From NCBI RefSeq assembly GCF_026626635.1, contig NZ_JAPNKA010000001.1, positions 10,400,501-10,464,500 of the forward strand: DNA of 64,000 bases, written 5' to 3'. This DNA comes from Archangium lansingense (GTDB lineage Bacteria; Myxococcota; Myxococcia; Myxococcales; Myxococcaceae). This document shows positions 33,762 through 42,888 of this stretch, piece after piece. The first letter of the stretch is position 1, and each line of letters opens with the position of its first letter. The position numbers were made by a program, and so were the translations under genes. The notes below the pieces were generated by a model. It made no database searches. It was not told the DNA's origin and saw only the letters and a program-made list of their open reading frames with translations.

Positions 33762-34758
33762 TGGGATTCCTCGGCCGCTTCTTCTGCTGGAAACGCCACA
33801 GCTGGAGATTCTTCTCGTTCTGCTTCATCGCATCCAGGAGCCGCTCCGCCTCCTGGCGATCGATCTCTTCCTGGCTCATGCCGGCATCCACCGACTCCGC
33901 CTCGCCCTCGGTGCCCCCGTCCGACTCGGTGCCCTCCTCCTCGCTCTGGCCGCCGTCACCCTCGCCACCATCACTCTGGCCTCCGTCGCCCTGGCCACCA
34001 TCGCCCTGGCCCGCATCGGCGCCCCCATCCTCCTGGCCGCCGTCACCCGGGCCCGCATCACCCTGGCCTCCATCCGGCTGACCCGCATCACCCTGGCCCC
34101 CATCCTGCTGGCCCCCATCCATTCCACCGTCCATGCCGGCATCCAGGCCACCGTCGCTGCCACCGTCCTGGCCCGCATCCGCTGGCGTACCACCATCCTG
34201 CTGACCCGCATCCGGACCCGCGTCCGGGCGGCCGCCATCCTGCCCGCCGTCCTGGCCGCCATCCGTGCCACCATCTGGGCCGCCCTTCTGGGGTGGAGGC
34301 AGGTTGCGCAGCAGCACCTCGTAGTTGTGCCGAGCCTGGGCGTCCGACGGGTCCATCGTGAGCGCGCGGCGGTAGGCCTTCAGCGCCTCGCGTGTGTTGC
34401 CCGTCGCCGCGTGGACATTGCCCAGGTTGTAGGTGGCCTTCTGGCGCAGCTCTGGCTGGCTCTGGGTCTCCGCCACGCTCTGGAAGGCCTTCTGCGCCTC
34501 GTCATAGCGGCCCAGCTTCATCAACGCGTCGCCACGGTTGAACTCCACCGCGGGGTCGTTCGGACGCTCCTTCTTCGCCTCCTCGAAGGCCGAGAGCGCG
34601 TCCTCGTAGCGGCCGGCGGTGTACGCCTCGCGCCCCTTCTGGATCAGCGGGTGCTCTTTCTCGAAAGGCCCGGCGGCCCATGCTCCGGACGGCAGCATCA
34701 GCCCCAGAGCGAGCACCCACCACAGCCCTCCACGCATGCCCATGACGTCCCTGCTCAC
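33745..34758 (-). CDS. batC: BatC-like TPR protein with Asp/Gly/Gln repeat region
   Basis: A 337-residue exported protein: signal peptide (LWWVLALGLMLPSGAWAAG), TPR domain at about 38-147 (YEDALSAFEEAKKERPNDPA; TREALKAYRRALTMDPSDAQ). A 114-residue low-complexity block (159-272) of DGGQ/GDGGQ/DAGQ-type repeats follows, and a short basic C-terminus with EKNLQLWRFQQKKRPRNPNE. TPR plus position between batB and batD is typical of BatC; the repeat block is unusual and could bind divalent cations. I chose the GTG at 34758, which overlaps the batB stop by four bases; ATGs at 34743 and 34737 are alternatives that keep the signal peptide. Confidence 0.82.
   Translation of the reverse strand: MSRDVMGMRGGLWWVLALGLMLPSGAWAAGPFEKEHPLIQKGREAYTAGRYEDALSAFEEAKKERPNDPAVEFNRGDALMKLGRYDEAQKAFQSVAETQSQPELRQKATYNLGNVHAATGNTREALKAYRRALTMDPSDAQARHNYEVLLRNLPPPQKGGPDGGTDGGQDGGQDGGRPDAGPDAGQQDGGTPADAGQDGGSDGGLDAGMDGGMDGGQQDGGQGDAGQPDGGQGDAGPGDGGQEDGGADAGQGDGGQGDGGQSDGGEGDGGQSEEEGTESDGGTEGEAESVDAGMSQEEIDRQEAERLLDAMKQNEKNLQLWRFQQKKRPRNPNEKDW
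33943..34284 (-). repeat. In-frame DGGQ/GDGGQ codon repeats in batC
   Basis: About 340 bases encode a run of degenerate 4-6 residue units built from Asp, Gly, Gln and Ala (DGGQ, GDAGQ, GDGGQ, DGGM). All unit lengths are multiples of three, so copy number can change without breaking the frame. Pro, Glu and Met substitutions interrupt it irregularly. Confidence 0.85.
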
Positions 34759-35834
34759 GACGGCCTCCGGCGCGCGGACGGCAGCAGCAACATCCCCATC
34801 ACCAGCAGCACGAGCCCCGGCAGGGCGAACACCTGGAAGCGCTCGTCGTAACGGACGGTGACGCGGCTCTCCAGCTCGCTCTTCTGCATCTGCTCGATGC
34901 GCTCCAGCACCTGGGACATGGCCACGCCGCGCGGCTGGTAATAGAAGGTGCCGCCGGTGGCCTCGGCGATGGAGGCGAGTCCCGCGCGGTCCATGCGGGT
35001 AATCACCGTCTCGCCACTGCTGTCCTTCTTGTAGTCCACGAACTCGCCACGGCGGTTGTAGACGGGGATGGGCTCGCCCTGCTCGGAGCCCACGCCCACC
35101 GTGAGCACCTGGACGTTGGCGTCCTTGAGCGCGGCCACGGCCTCGTCCACCTGGCCCACCAGGTCCTCGCCGTCGGACAGCAGCACCACCACGCGCTCCT
35201 TGGCGCCCCGGTCCGCGTTCTCCAGCACCTGCTTGGCCAGCATCAACGCGTCGCCGATGTTGCTGCCACCCTGGGGCATCTGCTCCGGGTCCACCGCGCG
35301 CAGGAAGAGCTTCACCGCCGAGTAGTCCGAGGTGAGGGGCGACTGGATGAAGGCATCGCCAGCGAAGGCGACCAGGCCCACCCGGTCCCCCTTCAGCTCG
35401 TCCAGCAGCGTGGTGAGCTCCAGCCGAGCGCGCTCCAGGCGGCTGGGCTGCACGTCGCGGGCGAGCATGGACTTGGAGGCATCCAGCACCACCACCACAT
35501 CGATGCCGCGGCGCTTCGTCAGCTCGCTCTTGGTGCCACACTGAGGCTGGGCCAGCGCAAACCCGAAGAGCAGCAGTCCCAGCCCGTAAAAGCCGCCCTG
35601 CACCGCCGGGCGCCAGCGCGAGGTACCGGGAGCCAGCTTGTCCACGAGCCGCTCGTTGAGCAGCGCGCTCACGCGGGAGCGTCGGCGCAGCGCCGACAGC
35701 AGAGCCAGGGTGCCCACCAGCCCGCCCACCACGCACAGCGCGAGGAAGAGAGGCTTGGCCAGCCCCATCTGGTAGCCCAGGAAGACGAAGCGCCAGGGCT
35801 CCGACAGCGTGCGCAAGAGGTCCGTCGGATTCAC
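34755..35834 (-). CDS. batB: BatB-like von Willebrand factor A membrane protein
   Basis: A 359-residue protein with two N-terminal transmembrane segments (about 30-50 and 78-98), a VWA domain (about 110-300) and one C-terminal segment (about 333-352). The metal-ion-dependent adhesion motif is intact: VVVLDASKSM (D-x-S-x-S), a later Thr-type position near SPLTSDYSA, and LLSDGED. This TM-VWA-TM plan is typical of BatA/BatB. It starts at a GTG overlapping the batA stop (GTGA) and ends in another 4-base overlap with batC. Confidence 0.9.
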   Translation of the reverse strand: MNPTDLLRTLSEPWRFVFLGYQMGLAKPLFLALCVVGGLVGTLALLSALRRRSRVSALLNERLVDKLAPGTSRWRPAVQGGFYGLGLLLFGFALAQPQCGTKSELTKRRGIDVVVVLDASKSMLARDVQPSRLERARLELTTLLDELKGDRVGLVAFAGDAFIQSPLTSDYSAVKLFLRAVDPEQMPQGGSNIGDALMLAKQVLENADRGAKERVVVLLSDGEDLVGQVDEAVAALKDANVQVLTVGVGSEQGEPIPVYNRRGEFVDYKKDSSGETVITRMDRAGLASIAEATGGTFYYQPRGVAMSQVLERIEQMQKSELESRVTVRYDERFQVFALPGLVLLVMGMLLLPSARRRPS

Positions 35835-36841
35835 GGGAACACCCTCAGGAAGGTGGCGCGCAGGAGCAGCTCCAGCGCGGCGAGTCCGAAGGCCAGCAGC
35901 AGGTACGAGTGGTAGTCCTCACGGTAGTTGGCCGTGGCCCCACCCTCCATCAGCTTGGAGCGCTCCAGCGAGTCCAGCACCTTCTGGAGGCCCAGCTTGA
36001 GGCTCTCCGGGTCGGTGGCGCGGTAGTACTCGCCGCCCGTCTGGTCGGCGATGTCCTGGAGCAGCTCGGGGTTGATGGGAATCTCCGTCTCGCGCCAGAC
36101 GGTGTTGCCGAACAGGTCCGTCCCCTGAGGGAAGGGCACCTTGCCGCCCTTGCCCACGAGGATGGTGTAGATGGGGATGTTCAGCGACTTCGCCATGGAA
36201 GCTGAGTCCAGCGGAGAAATCTTGCCGGCGTTGTTGTCGCCGTCGGTGATGAGCACCACCACGCGGCTCTTGGCCTCCGAGTCCCGGAGGCGATTGAGGG
36301 CGGTGGCAAGCGCGTCGCCGATGGCAGTGCCGTCCTCGAGCACACGGGTGCGCAGCTGCCGCAGCACTTCCTTGAGCACACCGTAGTCGAGCGTCAGCGG
36401 AGCCTGCGTGTAGGCCGCGCCAGCGAACACCACCAGGCCGATGCGGTCGTTGACGCGGCTGGTGATGAACTCGGCGAGCACCTCCTTGGCCACGTGGAGA
36501 CGGTTCTGCGGGCGAAAGTCGCCGGCCTCCATGGAAGTGGACAGGTCGAGCGCGACGACGATGTCGATGCCCTCCACGCTCGCGTCCCTCACGCGTGCAT
36601 CGCGGGACTGGGGCCGGGCGAGCGCGACGACGGCGGCGACCACGGCGAAGACGCGCAGGAAGGGCAGCATCGGCAGCATGTACGTGCGCAGACCGCGGCC
36701 CTGGCTGGCGAGTACGTGCGCCGCGGAGAAGCGCAGCACGGCACGGGAGCGCCGCTCACGCCAGGCCCACGCGAGGAGGACCGGCACGAGCAGCAATCCC
36801 CACAAGAACTCGGGGCTATGAAACGCGGGGACCGGAGGCAT
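35831..36841 (-). CDS. batA: BatA-like von Willebrand factor A membrane protein
   Basis: A 336-residue protein of the same plan as batB: N-terminal hydrophobic segments (FLWGLLLVPVLLAWAW; LPMLPFLRVFAVVAAVVAL), a VWA domain with MIDAS motif VVALDLSTSMEAGDF (D-x-S-x-S), TLDYG and VLITDGDNNAGK, and a C-terminal segment (SYLLLAFGLAALELLLRATF). I chose the ATG at 36841; the longer open frame upstream lies over the preceding gene. It overlaps that gene by 26 bases. BatA/BatB proteins probably form metal-dependent complexes in the inner membrane controlled by MoxR ATPase. Confidence 0.92.
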   Translation of the reverse strand: MPPVPAFHSPEFLWGLLLVPVLLAWAWRERRSRAVLRFSAAHVLASQGRGLRTYMLPMLPFLRVFAVVAAVVALARPQSRDARVRDASVEGIDIVVALDLSTSMEAGDFRPQNRLHVAKEVLAEFITSRVNDRIGLVVFAGAAYTQAPLTLDYGVLKEVLRQLRTRVLEDGTAIGDALATALNRLRDSEAKSRVVVLITDGDNNAGKISPLDSASMAKSLNIPIYTILVGKGGKVPFPQGTDLFGNTVWRETEIPINPELLQDIADQTGGEYYRATDPESLKLGLQKVLDSLERSKLMEGGATANYREDYHSYLLLAFGLAALELLLRATFLRVFP

Positions 36842-37838
36842 GGGACACGGAAGCGGCCTCGGGGAGAGGCGGCACGAGAGGGGGCCAAGTCTTGTCCAGC
36901 AGCTCGTAGCCGAAGGCGAGCGCCTCGCGGCACGACTCCGGCGACGACTCGGCACGGGCGTACTTGACCAGGTCGGACTCGGAGACGAAGCGCATCAGTC
37001 CGTCCTCGGGGAACTTGAGGGGCTGCTTGCGCCGCAGCGCCACCATCAGCTCCGAGCTGGTGCACTCGAGGGCGTCGAAGCCGTAACGCTCGCCCAGGTA
37101 GCCACGGATGATCTCCGACAGCCGGAAGTAGAAGTCCTTCACCCTGCCCTGGGCGGGCAGGTCCTCGGACTTGAGGGTGTCCAGCGCCTGGCGGGTGCGC
37201 ACGTCCAGGGGAAGCAGCGGCTTGACCTCGACCTGGGGGCGGTTGCGGTACTTCTCGAAGAGCCGCCACGCCACGAGGCCCACCACGATGGCGCCCAGCA
37301 GTCCCAGCAGCCACCACAGGAGCGTCCAGGAGCGAATGGCCACCTCGGTGGGCGGCTGGATGTCCTTGAGGTCCGCGCCCTCCGCCTCGGCGTCCTGGGG
37401 CAAGGTGGAGGCCACCTCCAGGGTGCGGGCCGGCGCCACGAAGCGCCTGGGGCCCTCCTGCGTGGAGGACACGAGGAAGGGAAGCTCGGGCAGCGTGAGC
37501 ATGCCCAGGTTGAAGGCGGACAGCTTCAACCGGAAGGTGGTGACGGCGGGCTCCTTGCCAGCCTCCGGGGGCGTGCGCGCCTGGGACAGCAGCTCGAAGT
37601 CCCCCAGGTCCGGCGGCAGCTCCAGCTCGTAGCGCTGGTCCGCCGGGTGGGTGATGACCAGCTCGTAGACGAAGGGCTCACCGAGGAGCACCTGCTCGGG
37701 CTGCACGCGGGCCTGGAAACCCGTGGGCTCCACGTCCGGCAGCGTCGCGCTGGCTGGCGCCGGAGCCGGGGCGGGTGCCGGTGCCTGGGCCAGGGCCGGC
37801 GAGACAAGGAGGAATGCGCAGAGGGCCAGCCACTTCAT
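36816..37838 (-). CDS. moxR-operon exported membrane protein (DUF4381/BatD-like)
   Basis: A 340-residue protein: signal peptide (MKWLALCAFLLVSPALA) followed by an APAPAPAPAP linker. A beta-sandwich-like domain follows (about 40-150; LLGEPFVYELVITHPADQRYELELPP, given in two parts by position), then a transmembrane segment (about 172-195) and a helical cytoplasmic region (about 200-320) with RLSEIIRGYLGERYGFDALE. The last region matches the DUF4381-like proteins found between DUF58 and BatA genes. I infer a partner of the DUF58/BatA proteins. ATGA overlap with the DUF58 stop. Confidence 0.75.
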   Translation of the reverse strand: MKWLALCAFLLVSPALAQAPAPAPAPAPASATLPDVEPTGFQARVQPEQVLLGEPFVYELVITHPADQRYELELPPDLGDFELLSQARTPPEAGKEPAVTTFRLKLSAFNLGMLTLPELPFLVSSTQEGPRRFVAPARTLEVASTLPQDAEAEGADLKDIQPPTEVAIRSWTLLWWLLGLLGAIVVGLVAWRLFEKYRNRPQVEVKPLLPLDVRTRQALDTLKSEDLPAQGRVKDFYFRLSEIIRGYLGERYGFDALECTSSELMVALRRKQPLKFPEDGLMRFVSESDLVKYARAESSPESCREALAFGYELLDKTWPPLVPPLPEAASVSHASGPRVS

Positions 37839-38716
37839 GCCGCCATCCTCCGGGAGCGGGCGCGGAAGAAGCGCACCAGCGCCATGCCATGGTCATCGCC
37901 GGTGCTCAGCTCCACGTGGTCCAGCTCCAGCTTCTTGAAGAGCCTGCGCCGCTCCTCACGCCGCGCCTGCATGGCACGGGCAAAGCGGCCACGGACGAGC
38001 GGGTCGCTCGTGTCCACCACGAAGCGCTCGCCCGTCTCCGGGTCCTCCATCTCCACCAGGCCCAGCCGGGGGAACTCCTGCTCGAGCGGATCCTCGATGA
38101 CCACGGGCACCAGGTCATGCTTGCGGCCCACCAGGCGCAGCGGCGGCTCGTAGCCATCGGCGAGGAAGTCCGAGATGAGGAACGTCACCGTCTTCCGGCG
38201 TGCCAGGCGGCTGAGGTAGGTGAGGCCGGCGGCCAGGTCCGTCCCCTTCCCCTTTGGCTGGAAGGTGAGGATGTCGCTCACCAGCCGCATCACGTGCGTG
38301 CGGCCCTTGCGCGGCGGCACCACCTTCTCCACCCGGTCCGAGAAGAGGATGAGCCCCACCCGGTCGTTGTTGGCGATGGCGCTGAAGGCAATCTGGGCGG
38401 CCACCTCGGCGGCCACCTCCGACTTGGAGTGCTCGCGCGAGCCGAACTCCTTCGAGGCCGACACGTCCACCAGGAGCATCACCGTGAGCTCGCGCTCCTC
38501 GGTGAAGACCTTGACGTAGGCCTCGTTCATGCGGGCGGTGACGTTCCAGTCGATGATGCGGATTTCATCACCGGGCTGGTACTGCCGCACCTCGGAGAAG
38601 GCCATGCCCCGGCCCTTGAAGACCGAGTGGTACTGGCCGGCGAGCATGTCCGACACCACCTTGCGGGTGCGGATCTCCAGCTTACGGATGCGGCGGATGA
38701 TGTCCTTGGCGAGCAC
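37835..38716 (-). CDS. DUF58-family protein of the MoxR operon
   Basis: A 293-residue cytoplasmic protein of the DUF58 family. The family signature is clear: SVFKGRGMAFSEVRQYQPGD, IRIIDWNVTAR and LLVDVSASKEFGS, the last resembling a VWA MIDAS (D-x-S-x-S). DUF58 genes nearly always follow moxR in such operons and are thought to act as adaptor or scaffold for the MoxR ATPase. The start ATG at 38716 lies 30 bases after the moxR stop. Confidence 0.92.
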   Translation of the reverse strand: MLAKDIIRRIRKLEIRTRKVVSDMLAGQYHSVFKGRGMAFSEVRQYQPGDEIRIIDWNVTARMNEAYVKVFTEERELTVMLLVDVSASKEFGSREHSKSEVAAEVAAQIAFSAIANNDRVGLILFSDRVEKVVPPRKGRTHVMRLVSDILTFQPKGKGTDLAAGLTYLSRLARRKTVTFLISDFLADGYEPPLRLVGRKHDLVPVVIEDPLEQEFPRLGLVEMEDPETGERFVVDTSDPLVRGRFARAMQARREERRRLFKKLELDHVELSTGDDHGMALVRFFRARSRRMAA

Positions 38717-38746
38717 GACGCGCCCCCTGGGCTCTCCTGGGTCGGG

Positions 38747-39736
<990 letters not shown>

Positions 39737-39840
39737 ATGTGCCGTCTCGACTGACCCTGGAGGAGGCGGGCAGCCTAGGGTGTGTAGGTACGCCGCTCAA
39801 CAACCCATCACGCCGGGCATTCCAGTAATTTCGGGCGTCC

Positions 39841-40815
39841 ATGCCCCCGGAACCACCCAGGAATGACCCGCAGGAGTACCCCAAACCACATCGGGACGGG
39901 GAACGCCAACCTTCTGATGGGGACGAGCCGCTCCTTCGAGCAGCGGGCGACCTCGGGGCACCCCGTCTCCCGGGGCCGGTGGAGGCAGGGCTGTTGGGGG
40001 AGCTGGCCCCCAAGGTGAGCGCCCGGATGTGCCCGCTGGCCGGGGGAGGAGCGCTGCGGCTCCTGGAGGGTGGGGAGGGCCCGACGGTGGTCCTCCTCCA
40101 CGGCCGGGGGAACGCGGCGAGCATGTGGTTCCCGCTCCTTACCGAGCTGGCGCGGGAACATCGGGTGGTGGCGGTGGATCTGCCGGGCTTCGGGTGCTCC
40201 TCGGTGCCTGCGGGGCCTGTGCGCACGGCCGAGGACGGGCTGCTCTTCTTCGTCGAGCCAGTGGAGGAGGTGCTGTCCACGCGGGCACCGGGGCCGATGA
40301 CGCTGGTGGGGCACTCGCTGGGCGGGCTGGTGTCCCTGGAGCTGGCGCTGCGAGGCCGAATGCCCGTGGAGCGACTGGTACTGGTGGACGCGATGGGGCT
40401 GGGCCCGGACATGGCGCGGGATGCCCGGCTCTTCTTCCGCGTGGGGCCGGAGCGGGTGGCGCGCGTGCTGGGACCGAAGCTCTTCGGGCGCATCGCGCCG
40501 CTGCCGGACACGCCGCTCAACCGGCGACTGGCGGCGCTGGGATACGAGTTGATGACGGTGCCCGGGGGCAGACCCGAGGCCACGCGGGCCTTCAACACGC
40601 TGGTGCCGCTGACGGGCGGCGTGTTCCACCGCTCCGAGCGGCTGGGCGAGGTGAAGCAATCCACCCTGCTCTACTGGGGCGAGCACGATACGGTGCTGCC
40701 TGTTTCACTCGCCGAGGCGGCGGTGAAGGTCATGCCCGATGCACGGCTCGTGCGGGTGCCGGCCGGGCACAGTCCGCACCTGGAGCAAGCAACTGACCTC
40801 CGAAGTTGGATTTGA
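39841..40815 (+). CDS. Alpha/beta-hydrolase fold protein with replaced C-terminus
   Basis: A 324-residue cytoplasmic hydrolase. The core shows VVLLHGRGNAASMW (oxyanion HG), VVAVDLPGFGCSS, nucleophile elbow VGHSLGG (Ser at about 159) and the C-terminal His in PAGHSPHLEQ, so the triad is complete. After that His the chain ends ATDLRSWI, unlike the usual PExF-type helix. A related end, PESFLSADLFR, lies 1.1 kb further on behind a 78-bp repeat of this gene's 3' part. The gene therefore appears to carry an exchanged 3' end. The substrate is unknown. The start ATG at 39841 has no strong ribosome-binding site. Confidence 0.86.
   Translation: MPPEPPRNDPQEYPKPHRDGERQPSDGDEPLLRAAGDLGAPRLPGPVEAGLLGELAPKVSARMCPLAGGGALRLLEGGEGPTVVLLHGRGNAASMWFPLLTELAREHRVVAVDLPGFGCSSVPAGPVRTAEDGLLFFVEPVEEVLSTRAPGPMTLVGHSLGGLVSLELALRGRMPVERLVLVDAMGLGPDMARDARLFFRVGPERVARVLGPKLFGRIAPLPDTPLNRRLAALGYELMTVPGGRPEATRAFNTLVPLTGGVFHRSERLGEVKQSTLLYWGEHDTVLPVSLAEAAVKVMPDARLVRVPAGHSPHLEQATDLRSWI
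40711..40788 (+). repeat. Direct repeat R1a, copy inside the hydrolase gene
   Basis: This 78-base stretch of the hydrolase 3' part (from GCCGAGGCGG to TGGAGCAA) is repeated at 41877-41954 with 70 of 78 bases identical by my hand alignment. The two copies flank the aspartic-protease gene in the same orientation. Confidence 0.9.
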
Positions 40816-40826
40816 CCCCTCTCAAA

Positions 40827-40850
40827 GGGGCGGGATAGAAGCCCCGCCCC
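40827..40850 (+). promoter_or_regulatory. Hairpin abutting the start codon of the aspartic-protease gene
   Basis: An 8-bp perfect stem (GGGGCGGG and CCCGCCCC, 8-base loop) ends on the base before the ATG at 40851. No separate Shine-Dalgarno sequence is visible, so if it forms in the mRNA it would sit in the initiation region. It also follows the hydrolase stop by 11 bases and could end that transcript. Confidence 0.5.
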
Positions 40851-41861
40851 ATGCCATTCTCCGCCCGCGTACTCGCCGTCTTGATGAGCAGTGCTTCCCT
40901 GTTGGGTTGCGAGCAGGCGAAGACGGAGCCCACGTTTGACTATGGGCCCAAGCGTGGGCTCGTCGCGCAACTGCGGAGTGCACTCGAGAAGGAGCCCTGC
41001 GACCGGACGAAGGCGGTGCAGTACATCCAGACCGTGTTCTCCGCCGGGGACTGGCGGGGAAGCATCCAGTTCGCCGACGACTTCAGCGCGCGGTGCGGGA
41101 AGTTCCCCCAGCTCCGGTCCATCAGCTACTCGGCGCACATGCAGCTGAGTGAGTTCGACCTCGCCATCCGGGATGCCACGGAGCTCATCGACAGCGCGCC
41201 GGGCAATGCCGGGTATTGGGTCTGGCGCGCCATGGCCCACCAGTCCCGCGAGCAGTCCGAGCAGGCCCTGGGCGATTTCCAGCAAGCCTTCCGCCTCCAG
41301 CCTGAGCAGTTCCAGGTGGCCAACCAGCTGGCCACCGCCTACGAGCGGCTGGACCGGCCGTGTGAGGGCCACCTCGTGATGCTGGAGCATCAGCAGTCCA
41401 ACATCGAGTCCCTCGGACGCCCCGAAGTGACGAAACGGATCGCCCAGTTGGCTGCAATGGGGTGCGAGTCCGGGAAGGGCAAGGCGGTGGTGCCGGTCAG
41501 CAAGACGGGCACCATGTGGGTGGAGCCGCTGGTCAATGGCAAGACGCGCGGCCGGTTCATCCTGGACACCGGAGCGAACTCGGTGGCCATCTCGCAGGCG
41601 TTCGCGGACCGGCTTGGATTGAAGCTCGAGGGCGCTCGGAAGCTCTCGTTCCACACGGCCAAGGGCCTCATCCAGGCTCCGGTGGTCCGGGTCCCGAGCA
41701 TCGCGCTCCAGGGGGCTCAGGCCGAGAACGTCGAGGTGGCCGTCATGTCCACCCTGCCTCCGGACGTGGACGGACTGCTGGGGCTCGGTTTCCTGGCGCG
41801 CTTCGAGATGAGGCTCGATGCCCAGGCGGGCCGACTAGAGCTCACCGAGCGCAAGCGCTAG
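40851..41861 (+). CDS. Lipoprotein with TPR-like region and retropepsin-like aspartic protease domain
   Basis: A 336-residue exported protein. The lipobox is LMSSASLLGC, with Cys at about residue 20. Helical TPR-like repeats (about 40-200; LAIRDATELIDSAPGNAGYW, ALGDFQQAFRLQPEQFQVAN) precede a retroviral-type aspartic protease domain (about 215-336) with the active-site FILDTGANSVAIS and the later GLLGLGFLARFEMRLD. One such domain gives half an active site, so a dimer would be needed. It is the only gene between the two copies of repeat R1, so it looks like inserted cargo next to the hydrolase gene. Confidence 0.85.
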   Translation: MPFSARVLAVLMSSASLLGCEQAKTEPTFDYGPKRGLVAQLRSALEKEPCDRTKAVQYIQTVFSAGDWRGSIQFADDFSARCGKFPQLRSISYSAHMQLSEFDLAIRDATELIDSAPGNAGYWVWRAMAHQSREQSEQALGDFQQAFRLQPEQFQVANQLATAYERLDRPCEGHLVMLEHQQSNIESLGRPEVTKRIAQLAAMGCESGKGKAVVPVSKTGTMWVEPLVNGKTRGRFILDTGANSVAISQAFADRLGLKLEGARKLSFHTAKGLIQAPVVRVPSIALQGAQAENVEVAVMSTLPPDVDGLLGLGFLARFEMRLDAQAGRLELTERKR

Positions 41862-41865
41862 CGCT
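41854..41865. repeat. Perfect 12-bp palindrome at the end of the aspartic-protease gene
   Basis: AGCGCTAGCGCT is its own reverse complement, overlaps the TAG stop of the protease gene and lies 11 bases before repeat copy R1b. It marks the right edge of the presumed insertion; it could be chance or part of a small terminator. Confidence 0.5.
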
Positions 41866-41876
41866 AGCGCGCCTCC

Positions 41877-41990
41877 GCCGAGGCTTCGGTGAAGGTCATG
41901 CCCGACGCGAGGCTCGTGCGGGTGCCGGCTGGGCATAGTCCACACCTGGAGCAACCGGAGAGCTTTCTCTCGGCGGACTTGTTCCGCTGA
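41877..41990 (+). pseudogene. Decapitated 3' end of a hydrolase gene (repeat R1b)
   Basis: The first 78 bases repeat the hydrolase 3' part (70 of 78 bases). In the matching frame they encode EASVKVMPDARLVRVPAGHS and HLEQ; the frame then continues PESFLSADLFR to a TGA at 41988. This is a normal-looking hydrolase C-terminus without its first 280 residues and without a start. I read it as the original 3' end of the host gene, displaced by the inserted protease module. Confidence 0.8.
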
Positions 41991-42007
41991 GTGGGTGAGC
42001 GGCTCCG

Positions 42008-42700
42008 CTACTTCCTGGCCTTGCGCTTGAGACTCCGCACCAGCGCAACCCAACGGTCAGCCCACGTCGTGTGGTCGATGTCGTAGAAAGCCAGATAGTC
42101 GCGGACCAGCTCCTTCCGGCCACATGCAAGTGAGAGGAAGGCAAGCATCACCGCTGTCGGACCCACTTGGGGGAACCATCCAGTAAAGAGGCGGCAAATG
42201 GTCATCTGCTGCCGCAGTTGCTCCACTTCACCGTGAGACTTGGCCGTGAGGACGCGGCGGAAGATCTGATGGTCTGCATCCAGAACCTCTGGAGTCAGGA
42301 TATCAAGCAGTACAATTCCGTCGCCCCAGCGTTTCGCAAACATGGCGAACTCCGTCAGAGCCTCGTCAGCCAGGTTGCGCACCAACTCCTCTGCCTCCTC
42401 GTGGCTGTTACCGTAACCGAAGAACTGGCTGCGCTCGTGGTCTCGGAGACGGCGCATCAACCAACACTCGTTCGCACCGCCAGGGGCACCACTCAACGGA
42501 GGGAAAGGGGGCACTTCCGCGAAGTGCACGCCCATATCCACCGTAAAGCTGCCTCCGAATCTCGCAGCCTCGAAGGCGATGACGTGCACCTGCTCACCAC
42601 GACGGGTGTAGGTCCTGCGGTTGGCCTCGAACCCTCGTGGCACGACGAGGGCCTTCATCATCCTGTCACGGACACGCGCGAACTGGGCAGCAGTCAACAT
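42008..42700 (-). CDS. DUF4304-like protein, candidate orphan immunity protein
   Basis: A 230-residue soluble protein. The N-terminal 130 residues resemble DUF4304 (FARVRDRMMKALVVPRGFEAN, VHVIAFEAARFGGSFTVDMG). DUF4304 proteins are frequent next to polymorphic toxins and contact-dependent systems and are thought of as immunity-type proteins; this is family context, not proof. The gene follows, in the same direction, two fragments of a toxin/immunity module, so it may be an orphan immunity gene left by module turnover. The ATG at 42698-42700 is the only sensible start; a clear ribosome-binding site is not seen. Confidence 0.6.
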   Translation of the reverse strand: MLTAAQFARVRDRMMKALVVPRGFEANRRTYTRRGEQVHVIAFEAARFGGSFTVDMGVHFAEVPPFPPLSGAPGGANECWLMRRLRDHERSQFFGYGNSHEEAEELVRNLADEALTEFAMFAKRWGDGIVLLDILTPEVLDADHQIFRRVLTAKSHGEVEQLRQQMTICRLFTGWFPQVGPTAVMLAFLSLACGRKELVRDYLAFYDIDHTTWADRWVALVRSLKRKARK

Positions 42701-42712
42701 GACATGAACATA

Positions 42713-42888
42713 TCAGGAGCGCACTGACCCCACGCGGAGCGATGGCCGCAACGGCAGGCTCGCCTGCCACTGCACGTTGGGCAGGCCGTAGCCGGGCAGC
42801 GCGCGCACTGGGCGGCCTCCTCGGTCAGCGTGCGCCCGGTGAGCGCCCCCACCAACCGAACCATCGCCCGCGCCGCGTCCGTACCCAT
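42713..42888 (-). pseudogene. Remnant of a SitA-like toxin middle region
   Basis: Reads GTDAARAMVRLVGALTGRT and then, after a frameshift, VRALPGYGLPNVQWQA. Both match the toxin downstream gene's own GTDAARTMILAVGALTGRT and VRALPGYGLANARWQA. The fragment has no start or full domain and joins directly to repeat copy R3b, which carries the start of an immunity gene. It is a leftover of a second toxin module. Confidence 0.82.

Noticed and set aside
32067..34361. 764-residue plus-strand open frame opposite batD and batC
   Set aside because: His/Arg/Pro-rich composition is typical of an antisense shadow; batD and batC have family motifs.
40711..41990. Transposon insertion carrying the aspartic protease
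   Set aside because: The flanking repeats are 78 bp of coding sequence with diverged bases, far longer than target-site duplications, and there are no terminal inverted repeats or transposase.
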